64,000 nucleotides of DNA from Nocardiopsis kunsanensis DSM 44524 (GCF_000340965.1 NZ_ANAY01000026.1:1-64000), one strand, 5' to 3'; shown: positions 52,568 to 62,068, numbered from the stretch's first letter. Notes: generated from the letters alone by a model not told the origin. Translations and numbers: made by a program.

Positions 52568-54115
52568 TCAGAGGAAGCGCACCCCCTGGGCCAGTGGCAG
52601 CTCGCCCCCGTAGTTGACGGTGTTGGTGGCTCGGCGCATGTAGGACCTCCAGGCGTCCGAACCCGATTCGCGCCCGCCGCCGGTGTCCTTCTCGCCCCCG
52701 AAGGCACCACCGATCTCGGCGCCCGAGGTGCCGATGTTGACGTTGACGATGCCGCAGTCCGAGCCCGAGGCCGCCAGGAAACGCTCGGCCTCGGCCTGGT
52801 CCTGGGTGAAGACCGCCGAGGACAACCCCTGGGGCACGTCGTTGTGCAACCGCACCGCCTCGTCGAACGTGCGGTAGGTCAGCACGTACAGGATCGGCGC
52901 GAAGGTCTCCTGGCGCACGACGTCGGTCTGCTCGGGCATGCGCACCACGGCCGGCTCGACGTAGTAGGCGTCGGCGGCCTCCTTCTCCAGGCACCGCGCA
53001 CCACCCACCAGGATCCGGCCGCCCTCGGCCTCGGCCTGCTCCAGGGCCGACCGCATCGCGCTGTGTGCGCGCTCGGCCACCAGCGGCCCCACCAGCGTCT
53101 CCTCCTGGTAGGGGTCTCCGATGCGTTCGCGCAGTTGCCCGTAGGCGTCCACGACACGCTCGACCAACTGGTCGACGACGTCCTCGTGCACGATGAGCCG
53201 CCGGAGCGTGGTGCAGCGCTGTCCTGCCGTACCGGCCGCGGCGAACACACTGCCGCGCGCTGCCAGGTCCAGGTCGGCCGAGGGTGTGACCACCGCCGCG
53301 TTGTTGCCACCCAGCTCCAACAGACAGCGGCCCATACGCGCGGCCACCTTCGGCGCCACCGTGCGGCCCATGGCGGTGGAACCGGTCGCGGACAGCAGCT
53401 CCACCCGCTCGTCCTCGACCAGGGCCTGGCCGACGTGTGCATCACCCAGTACCAGCCGGTGCACGTCGGCGGGGGCGCCCACGTCCTCGGCGGCGCGCTG
53501 GAGCAGGGCGTGGCAGCCCAGCGCCGTCAACGGGGTCAGTTCCGAGGGTTTCCACACCACCGTGTTGCCGCACACCAGCGCCACACAGGTGTTCCACGAC
53601 CACACCGCCACAGGGAAGTTGAAGGCGCTGATCACACCGACCACGCCCAGCGGGTGCCAGGTCTCCATGAGCCGGTGGCCGGGCCGTTCCGAAGGCATGG
53701 TGCGCCCGTACAGCTGTCGGGACAGCCCCAGAGCGAACTCGCAGATGTCGATCATCTCCTGGACCTCGCCCAGGGCCTCGGAACGGATCTTGCCGACCTC
53801 GATCGTCACCAGCTCGGCCAGGTCGGCCTTGTGCTCGCGCAGCAGCTCACCGAAGCGGCGCACGAGCTGTCCGCGCTCGGGTGCGGGGGTGTCGCGCCAG
53901 GTGGAGGCGAAGGTGTCCTGGGCCGTGCCCACGACGCGACCGACGGACTCGGGGGTGTCGTGCTCGAGGGGGAACAGGTTCTGCCCGGTGATGGGGGTGC
54001 GGGCCGTGCCGGCCGCTCCGACCGGTTCGGGCAACCGGGCCAGGCCGCACCGCTCCAGGGCAGTACGCGCCCGCTGCGCCAGGACTTCGGTCTCGGGGAG
54101 GGCAGCAGTCTGCAT
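52568..54115 (-). CDS. ALDH7-family aldehyde dehydrogenase (piperideine-6-carboxylate/aminoadipate semialdehyde)
   Basis: A 515-residue enzyme. Signatures: WHPLGVVGVISAFNFPVAVW, GNTVVWKPSELTPLTALGC, catalytic Glu in LELGGNNAAVV, catalytic Cys in GQRCTTLRRLIVHE, and the ALDH7-specific GGAFGGEKDTGGGRESGSDAWR. This branch oxidises alpha-aminoadipate semialdehyde in lysine breakdown, and betaine aldehyde in some members. ATG 54115 has GAGAGAA upstream. No lysine aminotransferase lies nearby. Confidence 0.88.
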   Translation of the reverse strand: MQTAALPETEVLAQRARTALERCGLARLPEPVGAAGTARTPITGQNLFPLEHDTPESVGRVVGTAQDTFASTWRDTPAPERGQLVRRFGELLREHKADLAELVTIEVGKIRSEALGEVQEMIDICEFALGLSRQLYGRTMPSERPGHRLMETWHPLGVVGVISAFNFPVAVWSWNTCVALVCGNTVVWKPSELTPLTALGCHALLQRAAEDVGAPADVHRLVLGDAHVGQALVEDERVELLSATGSTAMGRTVAPKVAARMGRCLLELGGNNAAVVTPSADLDLAARGSVFAAAGTAGQRCTTLRRLIVHEDVVDQLVERVVDAYGQLRERIGDPYQEETLVGPLVAERAHSAMRSALEQAEAEGGRILVGGARCLEKEAADAYYVEPAVVRMPEQTDVVRQETFAPILYVLTYRTFDEAVRLHNDVPQGLSSAVFTQDQAEAERFLAASGSDCGIVNVNIGTSGAEIGGAFGGEKDTGGGRESGSDAWRSYMRRATNTVNYGGELPLAQGVRFL

Positions 54116-54350
54116 GTGTTTCTCTCTCCGTTGAGAGGGACGGCGGTCACACCACACCCTGCCAAGTCCGGGGCCGCCGGTCCAGACCTGGGCCCGCACA
54201 CCTGGATCTCCCCTCTGCCCCGCCCGGAGCCGCGTCCGGCCGCGCGCCGGGACCCCGGCGGCGTTAGGCTGGTTACCCGGACATGCAGGGCCGCCCGTGC
54301 CCCGACCGACCCCCCCCCTCGACCCCGCTCCCGACACCAGTCTGTGACCC

Positions 54351-55400
54351 GTGTACCACGACACCACGCCCGAAGAGGCCCGCGCCGGCCTTCCCGAGCC
54401 CCGTCGGCTGTTGGCCCGTTCCGGTTTCGCCGCGGCCGAGCCCCTGTTCACCGCCGACCTGGGGGACGCCCGGGACTTGAACCAGGCCCGCGAGGTGGTG
54501 GCTGCGCACGGGTCGCGCCTGTGGACCGAGGCCACCCGGACCGGAGTGGACGAACTCGACGACCGTCCCCTGTACTGGGCCCGGCTGGTTCTGGCCTCGC
54601 GGCTACGCGCCTGGCGGCCCTCCTTCCCCCTGGAGGCCGGCCGGCGCGCTGAGCTCATGCGGGTCCTGGAGGTGGAGTCGCGCGGGATCACCGACCTGGA
54701 CTTCCCGCCCGGGGAGCGGTGGGTGCGCGTGGTCGTGACCGGCTTCGACCCCTTCCGGTTGGACGAGGACCCGGCCGGCTCCAACCCTTCCGGGGTCGCG
54801 GCCCTGGACCTGAACGGATGGACCTTTCCCGTGGGACGCCGTACCGCTGTGGTACGCACGGCGATCTTCCCGGTGCGCTGGGACGACTTCGACGAGGGTC
54901 TGGTGGAGCAGGCCCTGGCCCCCCGGTACGGGCGTGCCGAGGCGGTTCTGACCCTGAGCCGCGGCCGGTCGGGCCGTTTCGACCTGGAGGTGTGGAACGG
55001 GGCCCGGCGCGGTGGCGGGGCCGACAACCTGGGGGTGCGGCGCAGCGGTCCCGTCCCGGTCTCCGAGGGCCCCGAGTGGACCCGTACGTCGCTGCCCACC
55101 GGGGAGATGGTCGAGGCCGCCCCGGGCCCCTTCCCCGTGGTGGTCAACACCCACGTGGCCGAGGGCGATCCCGAGGTCGAGCGGCCCGGGGGCCCCACCC
55201 GGGGATCGGTGGCGGTGCGCGGTGGCGGCGGTGACTACCTGTCCAACGAGATCGCCTACCGAAACACTCTCCTGCGGGACCGCAGCGGCCACGACCTTCC
55301 GGCCGGACACGTGCACCTTCCCGAGGAACAGGGCCCGGAGGTGCTGGCCCAGACCCGCGCTCTGGTGGCGGCGGTGGCCGGGGCGGCCCTGCCCCGGTGA
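54351..55400 (+). CDS. Pyroglutamyl-peptidase-like protein with Ser in place of the catalytic Cys
   Basis: A 349-residue protein. An N-terminal ~120-residue domain precedes a C15-type core: VVVTGFDPF, NPSGVAALDL, LTLSRGRSGRFDLEVWNGA (the catalytic Glu position), and AGHVHLPEEQGP (catalytic His). Where the family has the nucleophile Cys (GxYVCN) this protein has GGDYLSNEIAYRN, with Ser. It may be inactive, or use Ser. It starts with GTG; an alpha-helical lead region is unassigned. Alone between divergent and same-strand genes. Confidence 0.72.
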   Translation: MYHDTTPEEARAGLPEPRRLLARSGFAAAEPLFTADLGDARDLNQAREVVAAHGSRLWTEATRTGVDELDDRPLYWARLVLASRLRAWRPSFPLEAGRRAELMRVLEVESRGITDLDFPPGERWVRVVVTGFDPFRLDEDPAGSNPSGVAALDLNGWTFPVGRRTAVVRTAIFPVRWDDFDEGLVEQALAPRYGRAEAVLTLSRGRSGRFDLEVWNGARRGGGADNLGVRRSGPVPVSEGPEWTRTSLPTGEMVEAAPGPFPVVVNTHVAEGDPEVERPGGPTRGSVAVRGGGGDYLSNEIAYRNTLLRDRSGHDLPAGHVHLPEEQGPEVLAQTRALVAAVAGAALPR

Positions 55401-55698
55401 CCCACGTGAGCTCTCCTCGACACACGGCCCTGTTCCCGGGGCCGGACCGGTTCTGATGCCTGTTCCTGGTCCGCTGGGGCCGGTCGTCCGTGCAGAACGG
55501 CGGGGGGCCTCCGCCCGAAAGGCCGCTGTGCGGGGCCTGTGGCCTTCCCCGGCACCAGGTCCCGGTCCTGGGGAAGCCGGAGACCGGAACACCGAAGATC
55601 CGACAAGTCGGAAATTTCTCAGGCAATGGATCACCCAGGGTAGCCAATTGATCGCATAGGATTCACACCCCCTGCCCCTGCTCCGATATGGTCCCCCC
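55401..55698. other. Leader region before the deacetylase gene
   Basis: No gene is supported. The first half is GC-rich with small hairpins (for example GGCGGGGGGCCTCCGCC near 55499); the last 80 bases are A/T-richer (GGAAATTTCTCAGGCAATGG, TTGATCGCATAGGATT) and should hold the promoter of the deacetylase. Confidence 0.45.
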
Positions 55699-57270
55699 GT
55701 GATCGACACCTCACTGCGCCGAAAGCTGTCCGTCACCGCCGCCGCCTGCCTGCTCCTGACCCCGGGCTGCCAGGGCCTCGAGGAGGAGAGCCCGCCGCCC
55801 GCGGAAACGATCCGGCTTCCACTGGACTCCTTCTCCGGGGTCGAGGTCGAGTCCGCGACGGTCGGGGCCGGGCACAGCACCGTGAGCTACCGGTACCCGA
55901 GTGTGTCCGCCTCGCACCCGCTGATGCTGGAGATACGCACCGGGATGGCCGAGCGCCGGACCGAGTTCCTGGAGGGGCTGCCCGACAAGGGCAACCCCGA
56001 ACTGCAACAGGACACGAGTTTCCTGGCCGTCTCACCACAGGTGGTGGGCGCCCGGGTCACCTCCGAGACCTCCTCCGGTGTCCAGAACGACGTGGAGAGC
56101 CGGACCCTGTGGTACGACGCGTCCTCGCAGGAGGTCCTGCCCTGGACGTCCGTGTTCTCCGACGAGGCCGCGCTGGAACAGGCTCACCTGTCCGTGGCCC
56201 GTGTCCTGCAGGAGGAGTACGACGTGCCCCTCCAACAGCTGCCCGGGCTGCTCGGTGAAGTCGCTTCCCGCGCCGACGGGTCGCAGGCCACCGAGGAGGC
56301 CGCCGCCGAGGAGGAGAACCCCTCCTCCGGGGGGAACCAGGAGATCTCCTCACCCGAGGAGGAATCGCGCGACCTGTCCGATCCCGAGCAGGCCGCCGAG
56401 GTCGCCGAGGCCTGGGCCGGGTCCCCTCTGGAGGACCTGGCTTTCAGCGCGGCCGGGGGCATGGCCGTGAACATGGCCCCGGGCGAGGTCCCCGGGGTCT
56501 CCGGCGGTGAGGAGCTCGTGCTGCCGGTGGATGCCGAGTCCGTCGAAGGGTTCATGTCCGAACTGGGCTTCGCCGCCCGCGACGCGGCCCTGGACAACCA
56601 TTCCCAGGACGGGACGGAGTTCCCTCTGGGCGGCTCCTTCCCCGAGGAAGGAATCAGCATGGACTGCGCGCGCCTGAAGTGTGTGGCGCTGACCTTCGAC
56701 GACGGCCCCGGCGAGCACACCGGCCGGCTCCTGGACGACCTGGCCGAGTACGACGCCCGGGCCACCTTCTACGTTCTGGGCCGGCTGGTGGACGAGTTCC
56801 CCGAGGTTCTGCAGCGCATGGACGCCGAGGGCCACGAACTGGGCAACCACACGTGGAAACACGACGACCTGGCCGAGATGTCGGCCGAACAGGTGCGCGA
56901 GGACATCACCCGCACCAACGAGGCCGTACAGGAGGTGACCGGCTCGGAACCGGCCACGATCCGCCCGCCCTACGGGTCGTTGAACGAGACCGTCAGCGGC
57001 GCGGTCGAGCAGCCGCTCATCCTGTGGGACGTCGACACCCATGACTGGCAGAGCCGGGACAGCGGCAAGATCGCCGAGCATGCCCTGTCGCACTCCGAGA
57101 CCGGCAGCGTCGTACTCCTGCACGACATCCACGAGCAGTCGGTGGAGGCCGTACCGGAGGTCCTGGAGGGCCTGCACGAGCAGGGCTACCACTTCGTGAC
57201 CGTCACCGACCTGTTCGGCCTGGAGGGCATGGACTCGGGCGAGGTACTCACCGACGCGCGGATGGGATGA
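55699..57270 (+). CDS. Lipoprotein polysaccharide deacetylase with a DUF3298-like domain
   Basis: A 523-residue protein. A lipoprotein signal (CLLLTPGCQG lipobox near residue 25) is followed by a RsiV/DUF3298-like domain up to ~290 (RTLWYDASSQEVLPWTSVF), an acidic linker (EEAAAEEENPSSGG), then a NodB deacetylase. NodB motifs are ALTFDDGPGEHTGRLLDDL, HELGNHTWKHDDL (zinc His pair), IRPPYGSLNETV and LILWDVDTHDW, plus LLHDIHEQSVE. It probably deacetylates peptidoglycan or another glycan at the cell surface. GTG start. Confidence 0.88.
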   Translation: MIDTSLRRKLSVTAAACLLLTPGCQGLEEESPPPAETIRLPLDSFSGVEVESATVGAGHSTVSYRYPSVSASHPLMLEIRTGMAERRTEFLEGLPDKGNPELQQDTSFLAVSPQVVGARVTSETSSGVQNDVESRTLWYDASSQEVLPWTSVFSDEAALEQAHLSVARVLQEEYDVPLQQLPGLLGEVASRADGSQATEEAAAEEENPSSGGNQEISSPEEESRDLSDPEQAAEVAEAWAGSPLEDLAFSAAGGMAVNMAPGEVPGVSGGEELVLPVDAESVEGFMSELGFAARDAALDNHSQDGTEFPLGGSFPEEGISMDCARLKCVALTFDDGPGEHTGRLLDDLAEYDARATFYVLGRLVDEFPEVLQRMDAEGHELGNHTWKHDDLAEMSAEQVREDITRTNEAVQEVTGSEPATIRPPYGSLNETVSGAVEQPLILWDVDTHDWQSRDSGKIAEHALSHSETGSVVLLHDIHEQSVEAVPEVLEGLHEQGYHFVTVTDLFGLEGMDSGEVLTDARMG

Positions 57271-57427
57271 ACCGGGCCCGCAAGGTCCACGCTCCGCACG
57301 GCGGTTCCCGGGGAGCGCGGATCTTCCGTCTGCCGCAGGGTTGCTCGTACTCGGTGTCGTGCATCCCATGCAGTGAAGATGAGCACGTACACGGCACAAG
57401 AGCCACGCCATCATTTACAGTTCAGGC

Positions 57428-58231
57428 GTGAACGTTACTCGACCGATACCGAAATTCGGGTTTGCCGCAACCTTCCTCCTGGTGGCCCTTGCCGGGATGC
57501 TGCTGGCCGGCCCCGGTGCCGCAACCGCCGATACCTCAGGGGCCGCCGGCACCGCCCAGCGCACCGACGGTGTCCAACTCACCGAAGGGGCACCGGACCA
57601 GGACGGCGAGCAGCAGGGGCCCGACTGCTCCGTGGACCGGTGCATCGCGCTGACCTTCGACGACGGCCCCGGCGAACACACCGGCCGGCTCCTGGACACC
57701 CTGGACGCACACGGAGCCCGGGCCACCTTCTACGTGCTCGGCTCCAAGGTCACCGACGCCCCCGGGACCGTGGAGCGCATGGCCGATGAGGGCCACGAGG
57801 TCGGCAACCACACCTGGGACCACCCGGACCTGACCGAGCTCTCCCAGGAGGAGATCCGCTCCGAGCTCGGACGGACCGACAAGGCCATCGCCGCCGCCAC
57901 CGGATCCAGGCCCAAGACCGTGCGGCCGCCCTACGGTGCGCTGGACGGGACCGTGCGCGAGAGCGTCACCCAGCCCCTGCTCCTGTGGGACGTGGACACC
58001 CTCGACTGGCAGAGCCTGGACGCGGACGCGGTGACCGACGCGGCCGTGGAGGGGGCCACCGAGGGCAGCGTCGTGCTCTTCCACGACATCCACGAGAGCA
58101 CTGTCGAGGCGATCCCGCACGTGCTCCGGGAACTGTCGGCCCAGGGCTACACCTTCGTCACCGTCGGCGAACTCTTCGACGCACAGGACATGGAGCCGGG
58201 CTCGGCCTACAGCGACGCCCGGCTCCGGTGA
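57428..58231 (+). CDS. Secreted polysaccharide deacetylase
   Basis: A 267-residue NodB protein. The signal peptide is FGFAATFLLVALAGMLLAGPGAATA. NodB motifs are nearly the same as in its neighbour: ALTFDDGPGEHTGRLLDTL, HEVGNHTWDHPDL, VRPPYGALDGTV, LLLWDVDTLDW and LFHDIHESTVE. It lacks the lipobox and the DUF3298-like domain, so it is exported but probably not anchored. It is a tandem duplicate of the C-terminal half of the preceding gene. GTG start. Confidence 0.9.
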   Translation: MNVTRPIPKFGFAATFLLVALAGMLLAGPGAATADTSGAAGTAQRTDGVQLTEGAPDQDGEQQGPDCSVDRCIALTFDDGPGEHTGRLLDTLDAHGARATFYVLGSKVTDAPGTVERMADEGHEVGNHTWDHPDLTELSQEEIRSELGRTDKAIAAATGSRPKTVRPPYGALDGTVRESVTQPLLLWDVDTLDWQSLDADAVTDAAVEGATEGSVVLFHDIHESTVEAIPHVLRELSAQGYTFVTVGELFDAQDMEPGSAYSDARLR

Positions 58232-58241
58232 GGACCCGGCC

Positions 58242-59654
58242 TCAGAGCATCTTGCGCAGCAATTTCTCCTTGAGTTCGTTGATGGGCGCATAGGCCACCC
58301 GCATGGTGTCCATGGCCAACGACTTGTCCAGTACCGACTTCACGTTGGAGAAGGTGTCGATCGAGGCGCGGGAATGGTAATCGCCCATGCCGCTCTCACC
58401 CACACCGCCGAACGGCAGGTCCGGCACGGCCAGGTGCGCGATCGGCAGGCCGAAGGCCATCCCACCCGAGGAGGTCTCGGTGGTCAGGCGCCGCTTGGTC
58501 TCGGCCGAGTCGGTGAAGGCGTACAACGCCAGGGGCTTGTCGCGTTCGTTGACGAAACGGATCGCCGCGTCCAGGTCGGGCACGCGGATCACCGGCAGGA
58601 TCGGACCGAAGATCTCCTCGGCCATGACGGGGGTGTCGGCTTCGACGTCGCCGAGCACGGTCGGGGCGATGTAGAGGTCCTCGCGATCGGTCTGCCCGCC
58701 CACGGCGACCGTTCCGCTCTCCATCAGGGCGCTGAGGCGTTCGAAGTGGCGCTCGTTGACGATGCGGCCGAAGTCGGGGCTCTTCTGGGGCTGGTCACCG
58801 AACATCTCGGTGATGGCGGCCCCCAGTTCCCGCTGCAGTTCATCGGCGGTGTCACCGACGGCCAGCACGTAGTCGGGGGCCACGCAGGTCTGGCCGGCGT
58901 TGGTGTACTTGCCCCAGGCCAGTCGGCGGGCGGTGGTGGCCAGGTCCACGCCGGGCTCGACGACGGCCGGGCTCTTGCCGCCCAGTTCCAGCGTCACGGG
59001 GGTCAGGTGCTTGACCGCCGCCGACATCACGATGCGGGCCACCGCGCTGTTTCCTGTGTAGAAGATGTGGTCGAAGCGTTCCTCGAGCAGCGCGGTGCTC
59101 TCGGGGATCCCGCCCTCGACCACGGCCACGGCCTCGTTGTCGAGGTAGCGCGGCAGCAGTTCGGCCAGGACTCCGGAGGTGGCCGGGGAGAGCTCGCTGG
59201 GTTTGAGAACGGCGGTGTTGCCGGCGGCGATCGCCCCCACCAGGGGCGCCAACGACAGGTTCACCGGGTAGTTCCACGGCGCGATGACGAGCACGGTACC
59301 CAGGGGTTCGCGGACCGTTCGGGCCTTGGCCGGGGCCAGGGCCATGGGGACACCGACACGCTTGGGGCGCAGCCACGAGGACAGGTGGCGCAGCGTGTGG
59401 TCGATCTCGTTGATGACAAAACCGATCTCGGTGGTGTGCGCCTCCACCGGACTCTTGCCCAGGTCCTGCTTCAGGGCGCGCTCCAGGGCCGGACGCTCCT
59501 CCACCAGCATGCGGCGCATCCGGCGCAGCTGGGCGCGACGCCATCCGGCGGGTTTGGTGTGTCCGGAGGCGAAGGTGGCGCGCAAACGGGCCACGGTCGG
59601 CGGGATGTCGGTGGCCAACGTCAGTGGTTCGCCGGGGGCTTGTGCTCGAGTCAT
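58242..59654 (-). CDS. ALDH3-like aldehyde dehydrogenase
   Basis: A 470-residue enzyme. VLVIAPWNYPVNLSLAPLVG, GNTAVLKPSELSPATS, FDHIFYTGNSAVARIVM, catalytic Glu in LELGGKSPAVV and Cys in NAGQTCVAPDYVL, and the ALDH3-type C terminus (FGGVGESGMGDYHSRASIDTF). It oxidises fatty or aromatic aldehydes with NAD(P)+. ATG 59654 is the start. Divergent from a TetR gene across a perfect palindrome. Confidence 0.9.
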   Translation of the reverse strand: MTRAQAPGEPLTLATDIPPTVARLRATFASGHTKPAGWRRAQLRRMRRMLVEERPALERALKQDLGKSPVEAHTTEIGFVINEIDHTLRHLSSWLRPKRVGVPMALAPAKARTVREPLGTVLVIAPWNYPVNLSLAPLVGAIAAGNTAVLKPSELSPATSGVLAELLPRYLDNEAVAVVEGGIPESTALLEERFDHIFYTGNSAVARIVMSAAVKHLTPVTLELGGKSPAVVEPGVDLATTARRLAWGKYTNAGQTCVAPDYVLAVGDTADELQRELGAAITEMFGDQPQKSPDFGRIVNERHFERLSALMESGTVAVGGQTDREDLYIAPTVLGDVEADTPVMAEEIFGPILPVIRVPDLDAAIRFVNERDKPLALYAFTDSAETKRRLTTETSSGGMAFGLPIAHLAVPDLPFGGVGESGMGDYHSRASIDTFSNVKSVLDKSLAMDTMRVAYAPINELKEKLLRKML

Positions 59655-59665
59655 GAACCGATGGT

Positions 59666-59684
59666 AAACGAAAGTGTTTCGTTT
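59666..59684. promoter_or_regulatory. TetR operator
   Basis: The perfect 19-bp palindrome AAACGAAA gtg TTTCGTTT between the divergent aldehyde dehydrogenase and TetR genes, 12 bases from the dehydrogenase start. It fits a TetR dimer and would control both genes. Confidence 0.8.
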
Positions 59685-59721
59685 CCAACCCCCTCGCGAG
59701 AGCCCGCATAGGATTTCTTCC

Positions 59722-60351
59722 ATGACCACCGAGCATCTGCCGGAGGCCGGACCAGCCTCCACCCGGGGACGGCCGCGCGACACCACGCGCGACCGTGCAC
59801 TGATGGAGGCCACCCTCGCCGTTCTGCAGAGCCACGGTTACAGCGGTCTGACCACCGCTGCCGTGGCCAAGGAGGCCGGGGTCTCCACCGCGACCCTGTA
59901 CCGCCGCTGGCGCTCCAAGGAACACCTGGTCGTGGGCGCCGCCCGCACCTGGGCCGAGGAACTGGGCCCCGACCACGACACCGGGAGCCTGCGCGGGGAC
60001 CTGGCAGCCCTGCTGCACGACAAAGCACACGCCCTGGAGGGCCCATCCGGACGCCTGTTGCGCGCTGTGCTCGGCGAGGCCGCCCACAACCGGGCCCTGG
60101 CCGAGGTGCTCTTCACCGACTTCGTGGTGCCCTTGCAGGGACGGGTCTCGGCCCTGCTGGAGCGGGCCGCCCGCCGCGGTGAGATCGACCCGGTGGAGGA
60201 ACCGGAGGTGGTCGGTGAGTTGGTCATCGGCCCCATGGTCAGCCACACCTACCTCATCCCCCACACCCCCGGTCCGGGCCCAGGGCCCGGACCACAGATG
60301 GCGGACAAACTCCTGCCTTATCTCCTGCGCGCGCTGGGCGCCCGTACCTGA
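59722..60351 (+). CDS. TetR-family regulator of the aldehyde dehydrogenase
   Basis: A 209-residue TetR protein. HTH LTTAAVAKEAGVSTATLYRRWRSKEHLV near residues 40-67, then a helical ligand-binding domain ending with GPGPGPGPQMADKLL (TetR_C_16/19-like). ATG 59722 has TTTCTTCC upstream with no strong binding site. Divergent from the ALDH3 gene across the palindrome, so it presumably represses that gene and itself until an aldehyde or a related effector binds. Confidence 0.85.
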   Translation: MTTEHLPEAGPASTRGRPRDTTRDRALMEATLAVLQSHGYSGLTTAAVAKEAGVSTATLYRRWRSKEHLVVGAARTWAEELGPDHDTGSLRGDLAALLHDKAHALEGPSGRLLRAVLGEAAHNRALAEVLFTDFVVPLQGRVSALLERAARRGEIDPVEEPEVVGELVIGPMVSHTYLIPHTPGPGPGPGPQMADKLLPYLLRALGART

Positions 60352-60436
60352 GCCCCGCCCCGAGCGTTGGGCGCGCCCCCGTGCGCCGGCAGCGTGTCCG
60401 GCGTGGGACGGCCACGACCGAGGAACGGGGACCACT

Positions 60437-61200
60437 GTGCACGACGACCGGCGGTTGGACGAAGCACGACCGGGCCGGGTACTGGCCGAGCGGGTCTGGC
60501 CCGCGGTACACATCCGGACGGCCCCCTTGGACGTGGTCCGATGGGACGCACCCGGCGAACCCGTGCCCGCAGAGGAGGGCATCAACGTCCCCTACGCGCC
60601 CGCCCGCGTCGGCCAGGGGTCCGGCCCCGGCCCCGAGGGCCGTCCGTTGTACCGGATCGCCCGCGCCGACCTGGCCGTCTTCGAACCCCAGGTGTGGGAG
60701 TCGGCCCTGGACCTGCAGGTCGCCGGCGACCTCGTGCGCGAACTCGACACCGGCGACCCGCCGCTGGGGACTGCTGCGTGCCCTGGAACGGGCCCCGGAC
60801 GCTCTGGACCTGCAGGCGATCCCCACCACCGCCCGCCGTGCCCGCACGCTCCTGGCCCCGTCCTGGCCTCACCCGCCACGACCAGTTCCCACCGCGTCTC
60901 GGCCGTCGGGCACGCCCACATCGACTCCGCCTGGCTCCACCGGTACGCGAGACCGTGCGCAAGGCCGTGCGCACCAGCGCCAACGTCCTGTCCCTGATCC
61001 ACGACCCCGACCTGTTCGCCCGGATCGGGCGGGCCGCCCGTGAGGGACGGTTCGTTCCCGTGGGCGGCATGTGGGTGGAGTCAGGCACCGACATGCCCGG
61101 CTCCGAGGCCCTGGCCCGCCAGTTCAGCTTCGGGAAACGTTTCTTCCGCGGCGATCTGGGCGTGGACACCCAGGAGGTGTGGCTGCCCGACTCCTTCGGC
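60437..61200 (+). pseudogene. Alpha-mannosidase (GH38) gene, decayed and truncated
   Basis: GTG start, VHDDRRLDEARPGRVLAERV, then PLYRIARADLAVFEPQVWES, with about 100 residues of the family's N-terminal beta domain deleted between. One frame shift later come LLRALERAPDALDLQAI and the catalytic SAVGHAHIDSAWL, then in a third frame RETVRKAVRTSANVLSLI, FVPVGGMWVESGTDMPGSEAL and EVWLPDSFG. GH38 enzymes cleave alpha-mannosides using this Asp. The rest of the gene is missing: the match ends at 61200, where an IS605-type remnant begins. Confidence 0.78.
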
Positions 61201-61204
61201 TGTC

Positions 61205-61500
61205 AGTCTTGTCCGAGAGCGCTCCGGCCTTCAGGCCGGAGGCGAACCGGCTCTCATCTGCGCGGTGGGTTCTCGGCCGTGTACTTGCTGTGTTGCCGGC
61301 GGGTGAGAACCGAACCCGTCGGCACGTCGCCGCCGGGCGGGCCGAGGCCCTGAACGCCTGCGGAGGCAGGGTAGGACCCCGTCTTCCGGGTGGGGCACCG
61401 GCCGGTGAGACGGGAACCGGCGGACGCCGCGATGCGCACCGCGCCTACAGCCGCAAGGCTGGAGGAGTCCCCGAGGGCTCACCCCGGGGAGGACGTCAAC
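61205..61500 (+). mobile_element. IS200/IS605-type remnant (tnpB end)
   Basis: It opens near a hairpin at 61222-61241 (CTCCGGCC ttca GGCCGGAG) and closes with a hairpin at 61468-61490 (TCCCCG ... CGGGGA) before GGACGTCAAC. Between is a fragment resembling the C terminus of TnpB (AAGRAEALNACGGRVG). TnpB-bearing elements carry hairpins at both ends and a guide-RNA-encoding right end. Most of tnpB is deleted, so it is not mobile. It sits at the end of the GH38 homology. Confidence 0.5.
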
Positions 61501-61615
61501 GGATCAACCTGCCCCGGCGACGCGCCGAGCCGCTCGGCCACCCGCGTGCGGGTTCCCGGCGAACCGATGATGGTCGGACGCAGGCCACACCCGTCGAGAC
61601 CACGAGGGGCCCCGC

Positions 61616-61921
61616 ATGCCCAAGCCCGATCCGCAGCGCCCGCTGACCCTGCACATCGGCCGGGACGAGCTGATCCTGCGCCAGCGCTACGAGGTGATCA
61701 GCATCGTCAACGACCTCCTGATCGCGGTCTGGTTCATCATCGGCAGCATCATGTTCTTCTTCTCCGAACTGATGGTGGCCGGCACCTGGTGTTTCCTTGC
61801 GGGCAGCGTGGAACTGCTGATCCGCCCGCTCATCCGGCTCACCCGCCAGGTCCATGTCCAGCGCCTGCAGGCCCGGGGCGCCGGCTCCGGGCTCGCTCCG
61901 GGTTCTTCCCAGGATTTCTGA
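61616..61921 (+). CDS. YrhK-like membrane protein
   Basis: A 101-residue protein matching the YrhK domain: ILRQRYEVISIVNDLLIAVWFIIGSIMFFF near residue 20 and GTWCFLAGSVELLIRPLIRL near 55, two membrane helices joined by a short loop. Function unknown. It stands alone between the mannosidase remnant and fumarylacetoacetase. Confidence 0.8.
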   Translation: MPKPDPQRPLTLHIGRDELILRQRYEVISIVNDLLIAVWFIIGSIMFFFSELMVAGTWCFLAGSVELLIRPLIRLTRQVHVQRLQARGAGSGLAPGSSQDF

Positions 61922-62068
61922 GCGGACCGGGCGGACGGCCGCCGGCCGCTCGCGCATACGGTCGGCGGCGGATCGGCGCCCGGGTGGTGCCGCTGCCGTG
62001 CCCGGACGTACCCGTCCCGGTCGGTCCCGTGTGCCGGTGCCGGACCGGCCCACGGAACCGGGGCCGAC

